This document shows positions 1-8,772 of a stretch of DNA of 64,000 nucleotides, one piece after another. A program made the translations under genes and the position numbers. Source of the DNA: Thiosocius sp963753845 (lineage in GTDB: Bacteria > Pseudomonadota > Gammaproteobacteria > Chromatiales > Chromatiaceae). The notes beneath the pieces are model-generated. The model did not search any database. It saw only the letters and a list, made by a program, of their open reading frames with translations, and was not told the DNA's origin. Numbering within the stretch: position 1 is the stretch's first letter; each line of letters opens with the position of its first letter. The DNA is taken from NCBI GenBank assembly GCA_963753845.1, contig CAVWEI010000001.1, positions 496,001 through 560,000 of the forward strand, given 5' to 3'.

Positions 1-1
1 C

Positions 2-319
2 GCCAGCGGTGCGGCCGAGACGGTACCCTTCGTACAGGTCACCAATCTTGTCCGAACCCTTCGCTACCTGCAGGATGCCCATCGCGTATTCGTGGTGGGT
101 ACTGCCGGCGAGGCGGACATCGAACTGTTCCGGGCTGATCTGAAGGGTCCACTGGCGATCGTGATGGGGGCGGAAGGCGAGGGCATGCGGCGCCTGACCC
201 GTGAGACCTGCGACCAGCTGGTGCGCCTGCCGATGGCCGGGCATGTCGGCAGCCTCAACGTGTCGGTGGCGGCAGGAGTCTGCCTTTACGAGGCGGTGCG
301 GCAGCGCAATCCTGTATAG
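2..319 (+). CDS. rlmB: 23S rRNA 2'-O-methyltransferase RlmB, 3' part
   Basis: C-terminal part of a SpoU/TrmH-family RNA 2'-O-ribose methyltransferase; the 5' end lies outside the window. The frame is open from base 2 and reads SGAAETVPFVQVTNL near the start, a conserved RlmB segment. It then shows the SAM-binding trefoil-knot motifs MGAEGEGMRRLTRE and LPMAGHVGSLNVSVAAG near the C terminus. RlmB methylates the guanosine at 2251 of 23S rRNA (E. coli numbering). The location just upstream of rpsF is common in gammaproteobacteria. The assignment is firm; only the truncation limits it. Confidence 0.9.
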   Translation, partial: ASGAAETVPFVQVTNLVRTLRYLQDAHRVFVVGTAGEADIELFRADLKGPLAIVMGAEGEGMRRLTRETCDQLVRLPMAGHVGSLNVSVAAGVCLYEAVRQRNPV

Positions 320-367
320 ACCCAGGGCCGGTATTTCCCGATTACGCCTTGGTGGTTGGCTAAGCGT

Positions 368-396
368 TTGCAATCCATGGGGTTTTCTCCTAAAAT
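368..396 (+). promoter_or_regulatory. Sigma-70-type promoter of the rpsF operon
   Basis: TTGCAA (368-373), a 17-bp spacer and TAAAAT (391-396) form a good -35/-10 pair about 85 bp before rpsF. The leader that follows can fold into hairpins, one around 407-421 (CUUC/GAAG with an adjacent CCG) and one at 435-458 (GCCTC/GAGGC). S6:S18 autoregulatory leaders are known to contain a CCG-bearing stem, so this leader is a candidate, but I cannot confirm the fold. Confidence 0.55.
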
Positions 397-480
397 CCCG
401 CGCCTTCCGATCAGCCGAAGGTTGGTCCTCCTTGCCTCACCGCCGCGAGCGGGAGGCTGTTTAAACCGTAAGGAGCAACA

Positions 481-885
481 ATGCGTCACTACGAGATCGT
501 TTTTCTGGTCCATCCGGACCAGAGCGAGCAGGTCCCTGCCATGGTGGAGCGTTATCGCGCCACCATCGAAGGCAGCGGCGGAACCATTCATCGCCTCGAG
601 GATTGGGGGCGTCGTCAGCTGGCCTACCCGATCAACAAGATCCACAAGGCGCACTACGTGATGATGAACGTCGAATGCGGCGGCGAGGCACTGGCCGAGC
701 TGGAAAGCGCATTCCGGTTCAACGATGCTGTCCTGCGCAACCTGACCATTCGTCGCAAGGCGGCCATCACCGAGACCTCGCACCTGGCCAGGGAAGAGGA
801 AAAGGACGAGGCACCTGCACCTGTACCTGCAGCTGCCAAGGCACCCGCAGAAGATTCGGCGCCTGCCGAAGACGCTTCCGCCTGA
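481..885 (+). CDS. rpsF: 30S ribosomal protein S6
   Basis: Small-subunit ribosomal protein of 134 aa that binds 16S rRNA as a heterodimer with S18. The family start MRHYEIVFLVHPDQS is clear, followed by LEDWGRRQLAYPINK and the conserved HYVMMNVE strand. The C terminus carries an acidic, Ala/Pro-rich tail (from about residue 103) of the kind seen in E. coli S6, where glutamates can be added by RimK. The Shine-Dalgarno AAGGAGCAAC precedes the ATG. It is the first gene of the rpsF-rpsR-DUF2232-rplI operon. Confidence 0.98.
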   Translation: MRHYEIVFLVHPDQSEQVPAMVERYRATIEGSGGTIHRLEDWGRRQLAYPINKIHKAHYVMMNVECGGEALAELESAFRFNDAVLRNLTIRRKAAITETSHLAREEEKDEAPAPVPAAAKAPAEDSAPAEDASA

Positions 886-904
886 CGCATAGGAGAATTT
901 TGCG

Positions 905-1126
905 ATGTCACGTTTTTTTCGTCGCCGTAAGTTTTGTCGTTTCTCTGCCGAAGGGCTCGAGATCGACTACAAGGATCTGGTCCTGCTGAAGCAGTATGTC
1001 AGCGAGTCCGGCAAGATCGTGCCGAGCCGGATCACCGGTACCAGCGCGAAGTATCAGCGGCAGCTGGCGGACGCGGTCAAGCGTGCCCGTTTTCTGGCCC
1101 TGCTGCCTTATTCCGACAGCCATTGA
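905..1126 (+). CDS. rpsR: 30S ribosomal protein S18
   Basis: 73-aa basic protein starting MSRFFRRRKFCRFSAEG, with the conserved IDYKDLVLLKQYVSE and RITGTSAKYQRQLADAVKRARFLALLPY segments of S18. It pairs with S6 on the central domain of 16S rRNA. It lies 19 bp after rpsF, with AGGAGAATTTTGCG before the start codon. Length and sequence are fully typical. Confidence 0.98.
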   Translation: MSRFFRRRKFCRFSAEGLEIDYKDLVLLKQYVSESGKIVPSRITGTSAKYQRQLADAVKRARFLALLPYSDSH

Positions 1127-1132
1127 TCTGCT

Positions 1133-1166
1133 GCCGGGCGGTCCTGCGATTGCAGGGGCGTCCGGC
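1133..1166 (+). other. Intercistronic stem-loop between rpsR and the DUF2232 gene
   Basis: GCCGG (1133-1137) pairs with CCGGC (1162-1166), and inside it CCTGC (1143-1147) pairs with GCAGG (1152-1156) around a GATT loop. There is no U tract, so this is more likely an mRNA processing or stability element within the operon than a terminator. Confidence 0.35.
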
Positions 1167-1177
1167 TGGATGAACGC

Positions 1178-2101
1178 ATGAAGGCCTTCGCCAGCTGGGT
1201 CATGAAGGGGCGCATGCAGGCCGTGATCGCCACGACGGTGCTGGCCTTGCTCGCACTCCTGGTGACGCCGCTTGGTCTGGCCAGTGCTGCCGTCGTCATG
1301 CTGACGGTCTTGCGGCAGGATTGGAAGGAATCGGTCCTGGTTCTGGGTTCGGCGCTGCTCGCCATAGCCGGCCTGGGCGGTCTGCTGTTCCAGATGCCGG
1401 TCGCAACCCTGCTGACAGGCCTGGTGCTTTGGGCGCCCGCGGCGGTGCTCGGCGGCGTCATGCGCCGGACGGGCTCTTTGCGGCTGGCCATTGAGGCGGC
1501 CACGATAGGGGCGGCGGCCATAGTCCTGTTGCAGTATGGCTTGCTGGCCGACCCGGCTGCCTTCTGGGCCGATGCGTTGAACGAGTTTCTGGCCCGGCGC
1601 CTGGATGAAGAGACGCTGGCGGCCTCGAATGTCGATCAGCTGATTGCAATGATGGCGGGTTGGATGGCCGGCGGTGTGGCCGCAACCTGGTTTCTCGGTG
1701 CAGTCGCCTCGCTGTTGCTGGCACGTTACTGGGCGTCGCTGCTGGATCGACCGGGCGCCTTTGGCGAAGAGTTCCGGCAGTTGCGGTTTGGCCGCTGGTT
1801 GCTGTTCCTGGTCCCGGTGTTGCTGCTGGTCGGGGTCGTGCTGACGGGCGGCGAGCCCAGCCTGATCGGACAGCTGTACCTGGTAGGAATGGTGCTGTTT
1901 CTGATCCAGGGTGTCAGCGTGGGGCACGGCTTGGTGGCAGAGTTTGGCGCATCGCCGGCGTGGCTGCTGGGCTTGTATCTGCTGCTGATTTTTGTCGCGC
2001 CGCATGGCGCAACCATGGTTGCCCTGGCCGGTTACGCGGACGGGTGGCTGAATTTTCGGGCACGCGCCCGGGCACGGCGGTCTGGGACCGACGACAACTG
2101 A
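1178..2101 (+). CDS. DUF2232 (YybS-like) polytopic membrane protein
   Basis: 307-aa very hydrophobic protein with about eight predicted membrane segments (roughly residues 12-32, 35-50, 58-75, 80-105, 110-128, 170-190, 208-230, 238-285). The C terminus is basic (RARARARRSGTDDN), which suggests it is cytoplasmic. It sits between rpsR and rplI; DUF2232 proteins occur at this place in many proteobacteria and next to rplI/yybT in Bacillus. The family resembles the membrane-embedded S component of small-molecule transporters, but its role is not established. The gene is probably co-transcribed with its ribosomal neighbours. Confidence 0.8.
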   Translation: MKAFASWVMKGRMQAVIATTVLALLALLVTPLGLASAAVVMLTVLRQDWKESVLVLGSALLAIAGLGGLLFQMPVATLLTGLVLWAPAAVLGGVMRRTGSLRLAIEAATIGAAAIVLLQYGLLADPAAFWADALNEFLARRLDEETLAASNVDQLIAMMAGWMAGGVAATWFLGAVASLLLARYWASLLDRPGAFGEEFRQLRFGRWLLFLVPVLLLVGVVLTGGEPSLIGQLYLVGMVLFLIQGVSVGHGLVAEFGASPAWLLGLYLLLIFVAPHGATMVALAGYADGWLNFRARARARRSGTDDN

Positions 2102-2125
2102 ATTGATCATGTGAGGTTGAGTACG

Positions 2126-2581
2126 ATGGAAGTCATTCTTCTGGAAAAAGTGGCTAATCTGGGTGGCCTGGGTGAAAAGGTTTCGGTGAAGTCCGGCTTC
2201 GGTCGCAACTTCCTCATTCCCCAGGGCAAGGCGGTATTCGCAAGCGCCGAGAACATTCGGGTGTTCGAGGAGCGTCGTGCGGAACTCGAGCAGGAGGCAG
2301 CCGAAAAGCTGGCGACGGCCGAGGCCCGCAAGGGCCAGATCGAGGCCCTGAGCAATGGCGTGACCATCGGTCACAAGGCCGGTGAGGAAGGCCGCCTGTT
2401 CGGTTCGGTCGGTACCGCGGATATCTCCCGCGCCTGCTCCGAGGCCGGTGTCGAGGTGTCCAAGGCCGAGGTTCGCCTGCCGGAGGGTCCGTTTCGGGTT
2501 GCTGGTGAGTACGAGGTGTCGCTGCACCTGCACACCGATGTCGATGCCGTTCTCAAGGTGACCATCGTCGGCGAGGAATGA
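2126..2581 (+). CDS. rplI: 50S ribosomal protein L9
   Basis: 151-aa large-subunit protein with the classic N-terminal domain MEVILLEKVANLGGLGEKVSVKSGFGRNFL, a long connecting helix (about residues 40-75) and the C-terminal RNA-binding domain. An in-frame ATG at 2111 would add five residues; I chose 2126 because L9 begins with MEVILLEKV, although the spacing to AGGTTGAG is slightly long. Last gene of the rpsF operon. Confidence 0.96.
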   Translation: MEVILLEKVANLGGLGEKVSVKSGFGRNFLIPQGKAVFASAENIRVFEERRAELEQEAAEKLATAEARKGQIEALSNGVTIGHKAGEEGRLFGSVGTADISRACSEAGVEVSKAEVRLPEGPFRVAGEYEVSLHLHTDVDAVLKVTIVGEE

Positions 2582-2641
2582 GCCTGCGACAGCGGCGCTG
2601 TCGCCGGTGAACCGGGCCCGCACCAGCCCCGGCACCAATGC

Positions 2642-2666
2642 AAAGCCCGGCCCCGGCCGGGCTTTT
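2642..2666 (+). terminator. Rho-independent terminator after rplI
   Basis: AAGCCCGG-CCCC-GGCCGGGCTTTT forms a strong GC stem followed by a short T run. It lies 60 bp after the rplI stop and before dnaB, so it should end the rpsF-rplI transcript. dnaB would then need its own promoter, which must lie between 2667 and 2770. Confidence 0.75.
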
Positions 2667-2770
2667 GCGTGCCTGTTCCATGCAGTTCGCCTAACTGCGT
2701 CCGCGGTGCTGCGAACCGGCCCCTGCATGTGTTGTAATCATCGCCCCCCACGAATCATTTTGGCAGCGGC

Positions 2771-4189
2771 ATGGTTGACGCGGTGTACGAGTCTGTTTCC
2801 CAGTATATCCCCGACCCGGGTCGGGACGACCAGATGGAGGCATTGCGCATGCCCCCACACTCGGCACAGGCGGAGCAGGCCGTGCTGGGCGGCCTGATGC
2901 TTGATAACGGCGGCTGGGACAAGGTCGCGGACCAGGTCGGCGAGCAGGATTTCTATCGTCGTGAGCACCAACTGGTGTTTGCGGGCATCGCCAGCCTGGC
3001 CGAAGCTGACCGCCCCTTCGACGTGGTGACCCTGGCAGAGGAGCTGGAGCGCAAGGAGTCGCTCGACGAGGTGGGCGGCCTGCCTTACCTGGGCATGCTG
3101 GCCAACGATACGCCCAGTGCCGCCAATATCCAGGCCTACGCGGCGATCGTGCGTGAGCAGTCCGTCGTGCGTCAGCTGATCAAGGTCGGCAACGGGATCG
3201 CGGAGAGCGGTTATCGCCCCAAGGGGCGCAAGGTGCATGAGCTGCTCGATTATGCCGAGAACATGGTGTTCCAGATCGCCGAGCAGCAGGCGCGCGGTGG
3301 CGGCGGATTCCGCTCGATCACCAACCTGCTCACCGAGACCATCAACCGTATAGAGGAACTGTACGGCAGTGACGACGCCCTGACCGGTGTGCCGACCGGA
3401 TTCACCGACTTCGACAACAAGACCTCGGGCCTGCAGAAATCCGATTTGATCATCGTTGCCGGCCGGCCTTCCATGGGTAAGACCACGTTTGCGATGAATG
3501 TTGCCGAGAACGTCGCAGTGGCTACCGGTTTGCCGGTGGCGATCTTCTCGATGGAGATGCCGGGTGAGGCCCTGACCATGCGCATGATCTCCTCGCTGGG
3601 CCGGGTCAACCAGCAGGCGGTGCGATCCGGCAAGCTGGAGGACGATGACTGGCCGCGCATCACCTCGGCAGTCAATATCCTGAACAACACCAAGCTCTTC
3701 ATCGACGACACGCCGGCACTGACGCCGACCGACCTGCGCGCCCGCTGCCGTCGCCTGACAAAGGAACACGGGACGCTCGGGCTGGTCGTGATCGATTACC
3801 TGCAGCTGATGAACGCGCCGGAGTCGGGTGAAAACCGTGCCACGGAGATTTCCGCCATCTCGCGATCGCTCAAGGCCCTGGCCAAGGAGCTGAACGTCCC
3901 GGTGGTTGCTCTGTCCCAGCTCAACCGCTCACTCGAGCAGCGACCGAACAAGCGGCCGGTCATGTCCGACCTGCGCGAGTCCGGCGCCATCGAGCAGGAC
4001 GCCGACATCATCGTCTTCATATACCGCGACGAGGTCTACAATGAGGACAGCCCGGACAAGGGCAAGGCCGAGATCATCATCGGCAAGCAGCGTAATGGCC
4101 CGATCGGCAGCGTGATGCTGACCTTCCAGGGCCAGTTCACACGCTTCGACAACTTCGCCTATGACGTCTACGGCGATGACGAATATTGA
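2771..4189 (+). CDS. dnaB: Replicative DNA helicase DnaB
   Basis: 472-aa hexameric 5'-3' helicase that unwinds DNA at the replication fork. It has the N-terminal primase-interaction domain (PPHSAQAEQAVLGGLML, about residues 28-45) and the RecA-like core with Walker A GRPSMGKT (about 232-239), Walker B LVVIDYLQLM and DnaB motif 4 SDLRESGAIEQDADII. There is no intein and the length is normal. The start used gives MVDAVYES; a shorter start is possible because the first 25 residues are poorly conserved. Confidence 0.97.
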   Translation: MVDAVYESVSQYIPDPGRDDQMEALRMPPHSAQAEQAVLGGLMLDNGGWDKVADQVGEQDFYRREHQLVFAGIASLAEADRPFDVVTLAEELERKESLDEVGGLPYLGMLANDTPSAANIQAYAAIVREQSVVRQLIKVGNGIAESGYRPKGRKVHELLDYAENMVFQIAEQQARGGGGFRSITNLLTETINRIEELYGSDDALTGVPTGFTDFDNKTSGLQKSDLIIVAGRPSMGKTTFAMNVAENVAVATGLPVAIFSMEMPGEALTMRMISSLGRVNQQAVRSGKLEDDDWPRITSAVNILNNTKLFIDDTPALTPTDLRARCRRLTKEHGTLGLVVIDYLQLMNAPESGENRATEISAISRSLKALAKELNVPVVALSQLNRSLEQRPNKRPVMSDLRESGAIEQDADIIVFIYRDEVYNEDSPDKGKAEIIIGKQRNGPIGSVMLTFQGQFTRFDNFAYDVYGDDEY

Positions 4190-4276
4190 CGGAAGGAAAC
4201 GCGATACGCTTCGCCCTCTGCGTATCTCTGCGCCCTCAGCGTCCCAAAGACTTGCCGCCTGCAGCCTGAGGTACCC

Positions 4277-5647
4277 GTGAGCAAGCCGGCCAAGTCCATC
4301 TATGTCTGCACCGACTGCGGCGCGCAGGCACCCAAGTGGGCCGGGCAGTGCGGCGATTGTGGGGCATGGAATACGCTGCAGGAAACGGTCGGCGCACCGT
4401 CTGCCAAGGGCGAGTCACGATTTGGCGGTTATGCCGGCGAGCAGGCCGCCGCCGGCATCGTCAAGTTGTCCGACGTGGTTGCGCAGCATACCGAACGCAT
4501 GTCCACCGGACTCGCGGAACTCGACCGGGTACTCGGTGGCGGCCTGGTTTCGGGTTCGGTCGTTCTGATTGGCGGTGACCCGGGGATCGGCAAGTCGACA
4601 CTGTTGGTGCAGGCCCTGGCACTCTTGTCCGAACGGGTGCCGGCGCTCTATGTCAGCGGTGAGGAGTCGGCCGAGCAGATCAGCCTGCGGGCACACCGGC
4701 TCGGTCTGCCGACCGGGCGCCTGCGCCTGCTCACCGAGACCTGCATCGAACGCATCCTTGCCCTGATCGCTATGGAACGCCCCAGGGTCCTTGTGCTCGA
4801 CTCCATCCAGACCTTCTACACCGAGTCGCTGCAGTCGGCGCCCGGGTCGGTGGCGCAGGTCCGCGAGTCGGCCGCACGTCTGGTGCGCTTCGCCAAGCAG
4901 ACCGGCACCTCTTTGTTCCTGGTCGGTCACGTCACCAAGGATGGCACCCTGGCCGGGCCGCGCGTGCTCGAACACATGGTCGACACGGTGCTGTACTTCG
5001 AGGGCGAGAGCGGCAGCCCGTTCCGCCTGGTGAGGGCGATCAAGAACCGCTTCGGCGCGGTCAACGAACTCGGTGTCTTCGCCATGACCGACAAGGGGTT
5101 GCGCGAGGTCAGCAATCCCTCGGCGATCTTCCTTTCGCGGCATGAGCAGCAGGTGCCGGGTAGCTGCATCCTGGTCACCCGCGAGGGTACCCGGCCGTTG
5201 CTGGTGGAGGTGCAGGCGCTGGTCGACCAGAGTCCGCTTGCAAACCCGCGTCGGGTGGCGCTTGGTCTGGAACAGAACCGCCTTTCGATGCTGCTGGCGG
5301 TGATGCATCGTCACGGTGGCGTATCGATGTTCGATCAGGATGTCTTTTTGAACGTCGTCGGCGGGGTCCGCGTGACCGAGCCTGCAGCGGATCTGCCGGT
5401 GCTGCTTGCTGTGCTGTCGAGCTTTCGCGACCGGCCCCTGCCGAGTGACCTGGCCACCTTCGGGGAGGTTGGGCTGGCAGGGGAGATCCGCCCGGTGCCC
5501 AACGGTCAGGAGCGCCTGCGCGAGGCTGCAAAGCATGGCTTCAAGCGCGCAATCGTGCCACGCGCCAATGCGCCGAAGAGGTCCATCGATGGCCTGGAGG
5601 TGATCGCGGCCAGCCGTCTCAGTGAGGCGATCGATGCGCTGGCATAG
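4277..5647 (+). CDS. radA: DNA repair protein RadA
   Basis: 456-aa RecA-related branch-migration protein used in recombinational repair. It has the N-terminal zinc finger (C11, C14, C25, C28), Walker A GGDPGIGKS (about 99-107), the RadA-specific KNRFG motif (from K256) and the C-terminal Lon-protease-like domain (from about residue 285). The start codon is GTG; MSKPAKSIYVCTDCG matches the family N terminus. It is 87 bp after dnaB and ends at its own terminator. Confidence 0.97.
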   Translation: MSKPAKSIYVCTDCGAQAPKWAGQCGDCGAWNTLQETVGAPSAKGESRFGGYAGEQAAAGIVKLSDVVAQHTERMSTGLAELDRVLGGGLVSGSVVLIGGDPGIGKSTLLVQALALLSERVPALYVSGEESAEQISLRAHRLGLPTGRLRLLTETCIERILALIAMERPRVLVLDSIQTFYTESLQSAPGSVAQVRESAARLVRFAKQTGTSLFLVGHVTKDGTLAGPRVLEHMVDTVLYFEGESGSPFRLVRAIKNRFGAVNELGVFAMTDKGLREVSNPSAIFLSRHEQQVPGSCILVTREGTRPLLVEVQALVDQSPLANPRRVALGLEQNRLSMLLAVMHRHGGVSMFDQDVFLNVVGGVRVTEPAADLPVLLAVLSSFRDRPLPSDLATFGEVGLAGEIRPVPNGQERLREAAKHGFKRAIVPRANAPKRSIDGLEVIAASRLSEAIDALA

Positions 5648-5676
5648 CGGCATGCCGACGCTTTCGGGATCGACGC

Positions 5677-5705
5677 CCGGGCATCCGCCGGATCCCCGGT
5701 TTTTT
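5677..5705 (+). terminator. Rho-independent terminator after radA
   Basis: CCGGGCATCC (5677-5686) pairs with GGATCCCCGG (5690-5699) with one mismatch and a GCC loop, followed by six T residues. It sits 30 bp after the radA stop, in the convergent gap to the CorC-type gene. Confidence 0.7.
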
Positions 5706-5753
5706 GATCAACCGTCAGCAGGTTCGGCGGCAGTTGAACCTTCTCTTTTGTAT

Positions 5754-7034
5754 CTATTGACCTTCGGTTTTGGGGCGGCGGTCGGTCGGTCGGATGCGTG
5801 CGGTCTTTACCGCGTTGTCCTGCGTTTGTACCACCTCGATCGGGTAGCCCGCGATCATCAGCGAGGTCCCGGTTTCAGGCAGGCTCTCGAGATGCTCCAC
5901 GATGAGGCCGTTGAGCGTCTTGGGCCCGTTGGTCGGAAGCTTCCAATGCATGTTCCGAACCAGTTCGCGTAGGTTGGCGCTGCCATCGACCAGGAAGCTG
6001 CCGTCCTCCTGAGGCACGACGTCGGCAATCCCGTCTGCCGGGTCGGTCGCGAACTCGCCGACGATCTCCTCCAGCAGGTCGGCCATGGTCACCAGGCCCT
6101 GCACATCGCCATACTCGTCGACCACCAGTGCAGAGCGCCTGTGGTTGCGCTGGAAGTTGACCAGCTGGCGGTTGAGCGGCGTGCCCTTGGGGATGTAGTA
6201 GGGCTCGCGGATAAGGCCTTCGAGGGATTCGCGCGTCAGTGCACCGTCCAGCAGGGCCTGCATGGCCCGCCGGGTGTGGAGGAAACCGGCCACATGGTCG
6301 ATGCTGCCGTGGTAGGCCAGTACCCGCGTGTAGGCGGTCTGTTCGAGCTGTTCCAGGATTACGTCGAAGGGATTGTCGAGATCGATCCCGTCGAGTTCGT
6401 TGCGCGGCACCATGATGTCGTCGACCGTCACTTTCTCCAGGTCGATGATATTGAGCAGCATCTTCTGGTGGCGCTTGGGGATCATGGCCCCGGCCTCGTT
6501 GACCACGGTGCGCAGTTCCTCGCGGCTGAGCGCGCTCTCCGGGGCGTCTTCGGGCGCCGCCCCGAGCAGGCGCAGCACGCCGTTTGCCAACAGGTTGACC
6601 AGCCAGACCAACGGAAACATCAGGCGCAGCAGGGGGGTGTACACCCAGGCCGCCGGGAAGGCGATGCGTTCCGGGTTCATGGCCGCCATGGTCTTGGGTG
6701 CGACCTCGGAAAAGATCAGCACCACCAGGGTCAGGAGCCCGGCAGCCGCGGGAATGGCACCCTCGCCACCAAGCCGGATGGCGATGATGGTCGCCAGCGA
6801 GGATGCCAGGATGTTGACGAAGTTGTTGCCGAGCAGGATCAGGCCGATCAGGCGGTCGGGCTTGCTCAAAAGGCGTTCTGCCAGTCTGGCTCCAGGGTGA
6901 CCGGCATTCGAAAGGTGGCGCAGCCGGTAACGGTTGAGCGTCATCAGCGCGGTCTCCGAGCCGGAAAAAAAGCCGGAAAGAACAAGAAGGAAGGCCAGGG
7001 AGCCGAACAGGGCGCCGAGAGGTAGATCATTCAA
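5754..7034 (-). CDS. HlyC/CorC-family membrane protein (DUF21, CBS pair, transporter-associated domain)
   Basis: 426 aa. The N-terminal DUF21/CNNM transmembrane domain (residues about 1-190) holds the FFSGSETALMTLNRYRLRHL motif; a CBS pair follows (about 210-330), then a CorC_HlyC domain (about 345-420) ending in ...PIEVVQTQDNAVKTARI. E. coli YfjD and YtfL and bacterial CorB/CNNM-like proteins have this layout and are linked to Mg2+ or divalent-cation transport. The start codon TTG (reading MNDLPLG) was chosen because relatives start here; the ribosome-binding site is weak. It faces radA convergently. Confidence 0.88.
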   Translation of the reverse strand: MNDLPLGALFGSLAFLLVLSGFFSGSETALMTLNRYRLRHLSNAGHPGARLAERLLSKPDRLIGLILLGNNFVNILASSLATIIAIRLGGEGAIPAAAGLLTLVVLIFSEVAPKTMAAMNPERIAFPAAWVYTPLLRLMFPLVWLVNLLANGVLRLLGAAPEDAPESALSREELRTVVNEAGAMIPKRHQKMLLNIIDLEKVTVDDIMVPRNELDGIDLDNPFDVILEQLEQTAYTRVLAYHGSIDHVAGFLHTRRAMQALLDGALTRESLEGLIREPYYIPKGTPLNRQLVNFQRNHRRSALVVDEYGDVQGLVTMADLLEEIVGEFATDPADGIADVVPQEDGSFLVDGSANLRELVRNMHWKLPTNGPKTLNGLIVEHLESLPETGTSLMIAGYPIEVVQTQDNAVKTARIRPTDRRPKTEGQ

Positions 7035-7150
7035 GGGGGCGGGTCCGCGTCACTGCTGAGGAGGTTCACTTTCTAGGAGGCATGGCGGGCGCTGTCAAGC
7101 CGATCGGCCGGGAGACTGCTTACGGCATGGTTTTGCGATCTGACGTAATT

Positions 7151-7180
7151 TTGACATCGTGATAGATGCGTGCTTAACTT
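7151..7180 (+). promoter_or_regulatory. Sigma-70-type promoter upstream of fleQ
   Basis: TTGACA (7151-7156) and TAACTT (7175-7180), 18-bp spacer, about 57 bp before the fleQ ATG. FleQ homologues are the top of the flagellar cascade and are usually read by sigma-70, which agrees with a consensus -35 box and no -24/-12 element here. Confidence 0.55.
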
Positions 7181-7237
7181 TGAAAAAACAAGCACTTCCA
7201 GTGTGAACTGTCTCGCTCAAGCGCCGGAGTCGGTTGG

Positions 7238-8719
7238 ATGACACCCGAAAACACCAAAGCCCAGACCCTCAATGCGTCTACCGTGATGCTGGTTCTGTCC
7301 GACCATTCATCTGCCGAGTACCTGAAGAACATCCTGCAGTTTATCGATTGTGATGTGCATGTGCCTGATTCCCCAAAGGATTTTCAGCGTCTCATGCAGC
7401 GCTTCAACGATCGCTCGACCTCGGTCTTTCTGAGCGGGCAGCTGCCGGATCAGGATCGCAGTGCCTATCTGAGCGCCATGAACGAATGCAATCCGCGTCC
7501 CGCCCTGATCCAGATCCAGGAAAAGAGCGGTGACGAGATGCTGATGAGCGGCGATGTCCTGGGCACCCTGCGCGTGCCATGCCAGTACGACGCAATTGCG
7601 TCGCTGCTGCACAAGGCGCAGGTCTACGACGAGTCGCAACGCCACGGCGAGGCGCCGCGGCGCCCGCTGGAGCTGTTTCGCAGCCTGTCGGGAAACGGCC
7701 GCGCGACCCGTGGCATCAACAAGATGATCGAGCAGGTGGCCGATTCCGATGCCACGGTGCTGATCCTGGGTGAGTCGGGTACGGGAAAAGAGGTGGTTGC
7801 GCGCAAGCTGCACTATCACTCCAAGCGTCGTGGCCGGCCCTTCGTGCCGGTGAACTGCGGCGCCATCCCCGGTGATCTGCTCGAGAGCGAGCTGTTCGGC
7901 CACGAAAAGGGCGCCTTCACCGGGGCCATCACTGCCCGCCAGGGGCGTTTCGAGCTTGCCGAGGGCGGAACTCTGTTTCTGGATGAAATCGGGGACATGA
8001 GCCTGCACATGCAGGTCAAGCTGCTGCGGGTGCTCCAGGAGCGGACCTTCGAGAGGGTCGGCAGCAACAAGACGATCCACTGCAATGTGCGCATCATCGC
8101 CGCGACGCACCGTGATCTCGAACAGGCGATCAAGGAAGACAATTTCCGCGAAGACCTCTATTACCGCTTGAACGTGTTTCCGATCGAGGTGCCGCCGTTG
8201 CGCGAACGGGTGGAGGACATCCCGGTGCTGGTAAATGACCTGATCCTGCGCATCGAGCACGAAAAGCGGGGCTCCGTGCGCCTGACCCCGGCGGCGGTAA
8301 CCGCGCTGACGCATTATCGCTGGCCGGGCAATGTGCGCGAACTGGCGAATCTGATCGAGCGCCTGGCCATCCTGTATCCCTACGGGGTGGTGGATATCGC
8401 CGATCTGCCCGAGAAGTTTCGTGCCGGGATCACGGTGAACCCGGTCGATCTGCCCGGCGACGACGATGCGCTGCCGGTGATCAGTACCCATGGCGATCAG
8501 CCCAACACGGTGTCGAGCATGCCGCGCCTGCCGGCGGAAGGGATCGATCTCAAACAGCACCTTGCCAATATGGAGCAGAGCCTGATCCGCCAGGCGCTCG
8601 AAGACGCGAACGGGGTGGTGGCGCATGCGGCCAAGAAGCTCAAGATGCGGCGCACTACCCTCGTCGAAAAACTGCGCAAGTACGGCCTGCAGCGTGGCCA
8701 GGAAATGACGGGGCTTTGA
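7238..8719 (+). CDS. fleQ: Sigma-54-dependent flagellar master regulator FleQ
   Basis: 493-aa enhancer-binding protein. It has an N-terminal receiver-like FleQ domain (1-135), an AAA+ domain with Walker A GESGTGKE (about 178-185) and sigma-54-contacting GAFTGA (about 225-230), and a C-terminal Fis-type helix-turn-helix (about 455-487). The usual phospho-acceptor Asp is not seen: the corresponding strand reads SVFLSGQL, as in FleQ proteins that are not controlled by phosphorylation. In Pseudomonas FleQ activates class II flagellar genes and binds cyclic-di-GMP to switch between motility and exopolysaccharide. Directly upstream of fleSR, as in Pseudomonas. Confidence 0.93.
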   Translation: MTPENTKAQTLNASTVMLVLSDHSSAEYLKNILQFIDCDVHVPDSPKDFQRLMQRFNDRSTSVFLSGQLPDQDRSAYLSAMNECNPRPALIQIQEKSGDEMLMSGDVLGTLRVPCQYDAIASLLHKAQVYDESQRHGEAPRRPLELFRSLSGNGRATRGINKMIEQVADSDATVLILGESGTGKEVVARKLHYHSKRRGRPFVPVNCGAIPGDLLESELFGHEKGAFTGAITARQGRFELAEGGTLFLDEIGDMSLHMQVKLLRVLQERTFERVGSNKTIHCNVRIIAATHRDLEQAIKEDNFREDLYYRLNVFPIEVPPLRERVEDIPVLVNDLILRIEHEKRGSVRLTPAAVTALTHYRWPGNVRELANLIERLAILYPYGVVDIADLPEKFRAGITVNPVDLPGDDDALPVISTHGDQPNTVSSMPRLPAEGIDLKQHLANMEQSLIRQALEDANGVVAHAAKKLKMRRTTLVEKLRKYGLQRGQEMTGL

Positions 8720-8772
8720 CGTAATCGTTTAGTTCATTTTATAAGCTATTGATTTAAAAGCAGTATTAATCA

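Noticed and set aside
908..2728. 606-codon open frame on the minus strand opposite rpsR, the DUF2232 gene and rplI
   Set aside because: It is Gln/His/Arg-rich with no domain, and lies over three clear genes. High GC makes long antisense frames common here.
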